Positions 58,301-64,000 of a stretch of DNA of 64,000 bases are shown here, piece after piece. This stretch comes from Antitrichia curtipendula (lineage: Eukaryota; Streptophyta; Bryopsida; Hypnales; Leucodontaceae), in assembly GCA_951230915.1 (NCBI GenBank), contig OX579640.1:23270981-23334980 (forward strand), given 5' to 3'. Under the pieces are notes generated by a model. The model was not told where the DNA came from and did no database searches. It was given only the letters and a program-made list of their open reading frames with translations. The translations under genes were made by a program, and so were the position numbers. Position 1 is the stretch's first letter. Each line of letters begins with the position of its first letter.

Positions 58301-61300
58301 CTTGGCATTGTACGTATACAAAGATACCATGGCAACAATTGTGGGTATATACAATGAGATGTGCCAAACCAGGCCAAGTTCTTTGTAGACCAGATATAAG
58401 GTCCAATTATTTGCTCGACCCTTGTATTGTGTGCCTTGAAGGCCAATTAGAAACCTGTGCAGAATCCTCTTCTGTTGTACATGCGCTGGAATTGCTTTGT
58501 TTTGACAAAAGCGGGACATGATTATTGCACACGTGATCCAGCAAGAGAAACCTTGGCACCATGGACACCGCATTGGAAACTCAGGTTCCATGAGTCATGG
58601 GAATTGTGATAGAGAGTGTAGAGTTGTTGATTGTAGTACTTTGTGGATTTTTTCTCCACTTGGATTGAGAACTATTGATGGATATGGGTTTTGAAGCTTA
58701 AGTTGCATACTTATATCTTTTGAATCTGGTTAACAACTATCGTCACGCTGAAGACACTTTGTGTGCGTCTACTAACACGCTATTGGTTTGTTTGTGGGCA
58801 TAGGCACATGTGAGGCGTGGCGACTTAAGATACGAGCTATGCTCTGGACTAATGGTGGCCTGTTTTCTTTCTTTCCCGTAAACTTGTTAAAATCATTTAG
58901 TGCTACTTTCCATGTTAGCTTAGAATGGCTACGGTAGAATCAATTGCATGAATCAAGTCGTTGTAGGGTTCAAGATTGGTTGAATGCAACACAAAATGGT
59001 TCATACATGCTGGGACTAATGCGTCTGTATTTCTAGTTTAGCATGGCTATTGAGTGGTCCTTCCCACCCTCCCAAGCATGCTTAAGCTGATTGTTATAAG
59101 TGTTAGTTTATTATGGGTTGAAACACTAAGAGAATACTAACAGTAATCGAGTTCTTGATTATGAAAATGACAAGATTACTTAATGATCCTACTTGCCCTC
59201 ACAAACTTTCTTGATTATGAAAATGACAAGATTACTTAATGATCCTACTTGCCCTCACAAACTGATCTAAGCTGATCGGTACAAGCAAGTCAAATGACAA
59301 CAATTATATCAAGTCTTTTTTGTGTTCATATTGAATTAGAGATGAATCTTGTTTTCAAGTATGACACAATTACTGAACGATCCCACCCTCTATTCCAGAC
59401 TTGTTTAAAAGAGATTTGTACAAGTAAACAAAGTATTAATAACAGCATTCGGTGTATGACGTGAAGAACTTGTTAATATTTCTATATATAGAAATGGCCA
59501 ATTCATGAAACGATGCAAGCCTTGATAAAAATGAGAAGTACGATCTTGACTTTGAATTGTATGAAAGAAAGAGTCCAATAATGGGGTGACTAAATTGACT
59601 TTCTCTCTTTCTCTCAATTCATTAGACTGACATGTTAGATGATTCTAACTACTATATATTGGTTTTTATTTATGATTGGATTTGTATATTTTATTATTAT
59701 TTTATTGTTGTATGCAATTTTTTTAAACTATTATTTGATTTATTCCTTGAAAATGTACTACATTTGGATTTTGCACCCAAGATTCTCATTAAAATTTCAC
59801 ATTGCTATAAACTCTAGATTTATTTCTTCATATTTTCAGTTCAAGATAATAGAATTTATGTTGATAGATCCGTCACTCTAAAAATTCCAAATTTTTTTTT
59901 AGGCTTATAGGTTTATATGTTGGTATGTTTGTAGGCTCACTTGCTAGCAACCTTGCTTTGAATTTCAAAGAGTTTACCATCAAAAACATAAAAGAGTAAT
60001 TTTTCTTGTTCTTTATCCAAAACCAATTCATCAAGACCTACATCATTTTGTTTAAACAATTCCGTAAGATTTTGTAAAGAATAACATTGTCTTACACTAT
60101 TGCAAGTATAAAAAAACACAAAACTTTAGTATAAATAATTAATAATAAAATATCATCAACATATAATCAACAATAAAGTGATAAAAAATGCCAATGTTGT
60201 ACCAACCATATGTCAAATGTAAAGTAATGTGAAACATCAAAAATCAAGTAAACGAAATTCACCTTATACAATTAAGCTCTTAGTATAAAATTCAATTTTT
60301 AAATTATGTAATTAGATCATAGTTTCCATTTCTATATCATTACGACTTCAATAAATCATTTAGAACTTAATAGAAAATAACATCTAATACACCAATATTG
60401 AATGGTGTAGATGTATTTAGAAGTTTTGTTATTAAATATTATTTAAAGTCTAAATTTTATTTTTTGTAATTTTTTTCCTTTTATTATTTAAAAATTTAAA
60501 TATAGATGGAATTTTGTCCAAAGTAACTTCATTAAATAAAATTAAAAAAGTACATCATCTTTGCAATTTACTTGTTTCTTGTAAAGTTACCTTCTTTTGG
60601 ATCATATAAAGCCATCACACTCGGATCTAAAATGTCACACTCGGATCTAAAATATTAGGCTGAAATAATAAAATAATCTATTAGTCTCAATAAGTATATC
60701 AAATACAAAATTTCTATACACCTATCACATTTTGTACTTAATTTGAAAGATAAATTGAATATTTAGAAATACTTATTGAATAATAATTTGTGTTAATTAG
60801 ATTGAATATACTATCTATATTTTTGAAATAATTTCAATATTTTAATTGGTATTTTTCAAAATTCTTCAATGATGGTTGTAAATTCTTTAAAATATATTTA
60901 TACCATATTTACCAGTCCATACGTATATGTCAATTTTTATTATTGAGAAAATCAAAATTTATAGTACCTTGTCATAAATAAATGTAATTGTATTACTCTT
61001 GAATCCTTCTTTTCATTTCAGGGGGAGATTCTAATTTAAAAATATTAAATAAATCTAAAATTTTAAAATAGAAATGATAATCTTTTAAATTATATGGTAG
61101 ATTCACAATAATAAACCATTTTCAGTACTTCATTAATGATCATATATACATCTATCTCATAAAATGACTTTGTTGCAATTGAAAATTTCACATCTAAAAT
61201 AGTACTCTACACATGATATAAAAAAACTACAAAATTGATTTTCATAAGTTTATTTTTAAAATATAAACACTAATTTAGGCAAATAGGTTATTGACTTCAT

Positions 61301-62300
61301 TATTATTAGGAATACTTTGTGTACGTATTAAATCCAAAGTAATTAATTATTGATCCTATTGTATTGATAATCACATATGTTAAGTTCTAAATTTTTAGTA
61401 GTATAACATATTTTGTTTCTTTGAAAACATACATATTAATCTTAAATTTGAATTCTTATCCAATGGACATTGATGTAGGGTCTCAATCAAACACATTCTA
61501 GTTAATGTTGGTCTAAATTAGAAAAGAGATTTTTCACAACGTACACAATATATTGTCATTTGTAGTCTCGAAGTTTGGCTTCACAACATACACAATATAA
61601 TGTCATTTACAATTTAACTTGACATTACATCAATGATGTCTATTTTTCGACACAATAATTTATACATCTTAGGAGAATTCCAACATTAATAGAGTCACAA
61701 ATATTTGAGAAGGTTAGTAGAAAAGCAATGAAGAGATACTAATATTTATATAGATATAGACAAAAATTCAAGTTACAAAGTAATTCAACATCAATAAATT
61801 AGTTCAAATTTCATCAAATTACAACCCCATGTGTATTTTAAGTAGTTATCAATTTATTTTGTACGTCAACCATAAAGCTCTTAGATCAATGAATAGTACA
61901 GCTGCCCTGAATGGATTTTATAGACAAGTTTCAACAAAAAAAAATTCACAAATATTATACTTGGATAGTAACTTTTTCTCAAATTAATTAAATAAAAAGT
62001 GCCAATTTTTTTTGCTAATTTTACGATTAGATAGTCAAATCTACAAATAAATATTAAGATGATTTGCCCAAAATCCAAAATTAAATCATTAACAATTCAT
62101 TGAATCAAATACTAATTTGTCATTTGACCATCTACCATCAAAAAAAATTTGATGGCCAAATAAAGGAATTTTTTCATTCAAATTCAATGAAGATTTTGAA
62201 TGAAGAGGTTGTTTTTGTAAAGAAATCCTTTAATTTGTCTTTCATGAGCCTTCACAAGGTATGAAATAATTTGAAGATGAGAGCTTGATTGCTCAATGTC
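55365..62300. other. Gene desert
   Basis: Very AT-rich with no supported exon. Items seen: a 56-bp tandem pair at 59154, a diverged pair of about 80 bp at 57.53 and 58.73 kb ('ctaacacgatgttggttggt' versus 'ctaacacgctattggtttgt'), and CT or TTA microsatellites. Frames near 58.2-58.6 kb on both strands (93 and 133 codons) have no motif. The pair of 80-bp boxes could be old gene or transposon fragments. Confidence 0.45.
59154..59265. repeat. 56-bp tandem duplication
   Basis: CTTGATTATGAAAATGACAA starts at 59154 and again at 59210. The two 56-bp units look identical over essentially their whole length, so the duplication is recent. Confidence 0.85.
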
Positions 62301-62770
62301 AAAACGCAGGAATTGTGTTCAAAGTAGAATTTTAGACTTCATTTTGGTATAGTAGGATAACTTTTTATAAAGAACTTTGAATAAAAAAAAGTTGAAAAAT
62401 CAAGTTAACTTTCATCTCTACACATTTTTTGGTGATATTGAGCCTTATAAAAAAATTTAGGGACAAAACTTAAAGAGGATGTTTGAAAATGTCAAAAAAA
62501 AAGTTCCTTCCAATTCCCCTATGAACTTTGTCCATAACTTTTGATTAAAGGGTGAAAATCTCAAATGCACTTTTGGAGATGAAAGTTAACTTGATTTTAT
62601 ACATTTATTTAGTTCAAGGTTTAAAAAAAATTACTCTATACTACCTAAAAGAGGTTTGAAATTCTACTTTGAACACAAACCCTACTTTTGACTTAACTAT
62701 GAGTGTTTGAGCTCCTACTGATCCTAATTTACATATCCCACATGAGTTATTTTACCTCCTATCCCCCCTC
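62300..62770. repeat. Diverged foldback, relative of 16.45-17.3 kb
   Basis: TTCAAAGTAGAATTT near 62319 pairs with the complement of the AATTCTACTTTGAA run near 62658-62671. Pairing continues inward through TCAAGTTAACTTTCATCTC and its complement to a centre near 62.50 kb. The outer right part (CATATCCCACATG, ACCTCCTATCCCCCC) matches the 16.6 and 17.1 kb arms and has no partner on the left, so the left arm is truncated. Confidence 0.7.
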
Positions 62771-63209
62771 TTGTATAAAAATCTTGTCTTCTCATTTCTA
62801 AGCACACAAAACAAGTGACTTTTGAAACTATGTGAATTTAAATGCCGTTTTTTTGAACCTTTAAATGACAACTGCAAAAATCAATTGTTGGATAAAAATA
62901 ATGCAAAAGCAATTATTAGAAGGCAAACTACTATAGATGATCTTTCCTTTTTGCACAAAATTGGGAAGATGAATAATTACACTTTTGTCGTACAGGGAGA
63001 GATTCTTTGTCATTCATCAACCAAAAAATGTCCTCGGCGGTGTTTATGGGTTAAAATTGTATTTTAGAACACCGAACCTTATTTTAAAACTTTAATTAAA
63101 TATTTGGCACCATATTGCTGAAGCTGCTATCTGAGTACGGTATTTACAATGTCCTCATTGTCTTCAAATATTTGCCTTTCCAACTTCCAATTACGCAGCC
63201 CGCCATTTC

Positions 63210-63990
63210 GGTACACAAAGATATGACCACTACAATAGTGCCCTGCATTCTAGGCGCCCGCGGCCGGTCGCCGACTGACGGCAACGGCACTCGAAGTGAC
63301 GTCCCGCGGCCCCCACTTCCCCGCGTCGTTTCAAATTCTGCCACCCACCGCGCTCAGATTCAAACACGTTCACTGTTCCCCTGACTTCTCTGTTCATCCG
63401 GAGCCATCCACGACATGCATCCATCCACTCTTGGTTCTGTTCACACGTCGCCACAGTTTTCATCTCACCCATCATCGAAATGCTGAAATTTTCATCCTCT
63501 TCAGGGACCTCTCTGGGTTCCTGTTCACACCGCACCGCTCTTTTCATCTCATTCATCCACGAAATACATGTTTTACATCCATACCATTCATCCGAAGGGG
63601 CGATCTCCAAGGTAAGAAAAGGAAGTGTACTGTCGCAACAAGCGGCATCAAGAGCTTCCTCTGCGAGGATTTGTGGCGTAGATCTAGGCTTGTGCGCCAT
63701 GGCGGGCGCTTTTGCTTCAGACTCTGGAGCCCTCCTTCCTTGACGCGTTCATTTTTTTTTAACTTACCGTAAGGAATCCTTCCTGTAACCGAATCTCTCA
63801 TACTCAGTGTCATGTGCTTCACAGCCACCAAGTGCTGTGCAATCCCCTATCCATCCAATTTCTCGGTCTATGATTTCTTTTAAGGTTTGGTTTTGGTGTT
63901 TGGTGGTGGAGTGAGAGAGAGTCCAAGGCAGGGTCCAAGACTCCAAAGAGGAAGTCAACAGGACGCTCCTGCTTTCAAGCGTAAGTATAA
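63210..63990. other. GC-rich block at the window end, possible gene start
   Basis: GC content rises abruptly near 63.24 kb. Frames of 156 codons (minus, 63700-63230) and 158 codons (plus, 63296-63772) overlap, and a strong plus-strand donor (CCAAG|GTAAGA) lies at 63611. On the minus strand GCCATGGCGCACAAG at about 63703-63689 starts a plausible reading MAHKPRSTPQILAEEALDAA. I cannot choose a strand. Most likely a first exon or promoter of a gene that continues past the window. Confidence 0.35.
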
Positions 63991-64000
63991 TCGCCGCATC

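Noticed and set aside
58190..58591. Overlapping 133-codon minus and 93-codon plus frames
   Set aside because: Neither shows a domain, and overlapping frames without splice or promoter support are likely chance.
1..64000. CRISPR array, bacterial operon or viral genome
   Set aside because: No regularly spaced identical short repeats, no ribosome-binding-site-led gene runs, and no viral replication or capsid motifs seen.

Overview
The window reads as nuclear DNA of a land plant. It is AT-rich, the genes have GT-AG introns, telo-boxes (AAACCCTAA) sit upstream of two RNA-related genes, and one product is a small mitochondrial complex I subunit whose closest match I know of is a plant protein. I cannot name the species. 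Nothing looks bacterial or organellar. I recognised no rRNA, tRNA or CRISPR by eye.

Five protein genes can be rebuilt, four of them by joining exons so that the reading frame closes exactly. (1) 6777-9088 (+): a six-exon, 307-residue protein with five CCHC zinc knuckles, ZCCHC9-like. (2) 13004-14364 (+): a three-exon, 142-residue protein of unknown function. (3) 37740-42062 (+): a nine-exon, 475-residue seven-helix membrane protein with a long tail. (4) 46009-47079 (-): an intronless, 356-residue PHAX-like snRNA export adaptor. (5) 49912-51209 (+): a two-exon, 97-residue complex I 20.9 kDa-type subunit. They form no operon or obvious pathway. Two act in RNA biology, one in respiration and one in membranes.

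The rest is mostly small transposable elements and their debris. About 18.5-34 kb and 52-63 kb are gene deserts. I separate several families by their ends: a roughly 0.9 kb family with CCCCTAAAG termini next to TTAA (21.6-32.8 and 53.4-54.3 kb, one copy nested in another at a TTAA); three elements with AGGTAG..GCTCTAAAAGC termini in TA; two Stowaway-like elements with CTCCCTCYGT termini in TA; a TA-flanked foldback element at 16285-17446 whose empty target survives as a second copy at 10.3-10.4 kb; CACTA-like and Harbinger-like small elements; and a repeat of about 330 bp that recurs in or beside introns of genes 2, 3 and 5.

The most interesting signals are the TTAA/CCCC family, which has piggyBac-like end features; the intron-associated repeat; the broken extra copy of exon 1 inside the intron of the complex I gene; and a 99-nt near-perfect hairpin at 52.6 kb. 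All identifications come from reading the sequence and remembered family features. No search was run.
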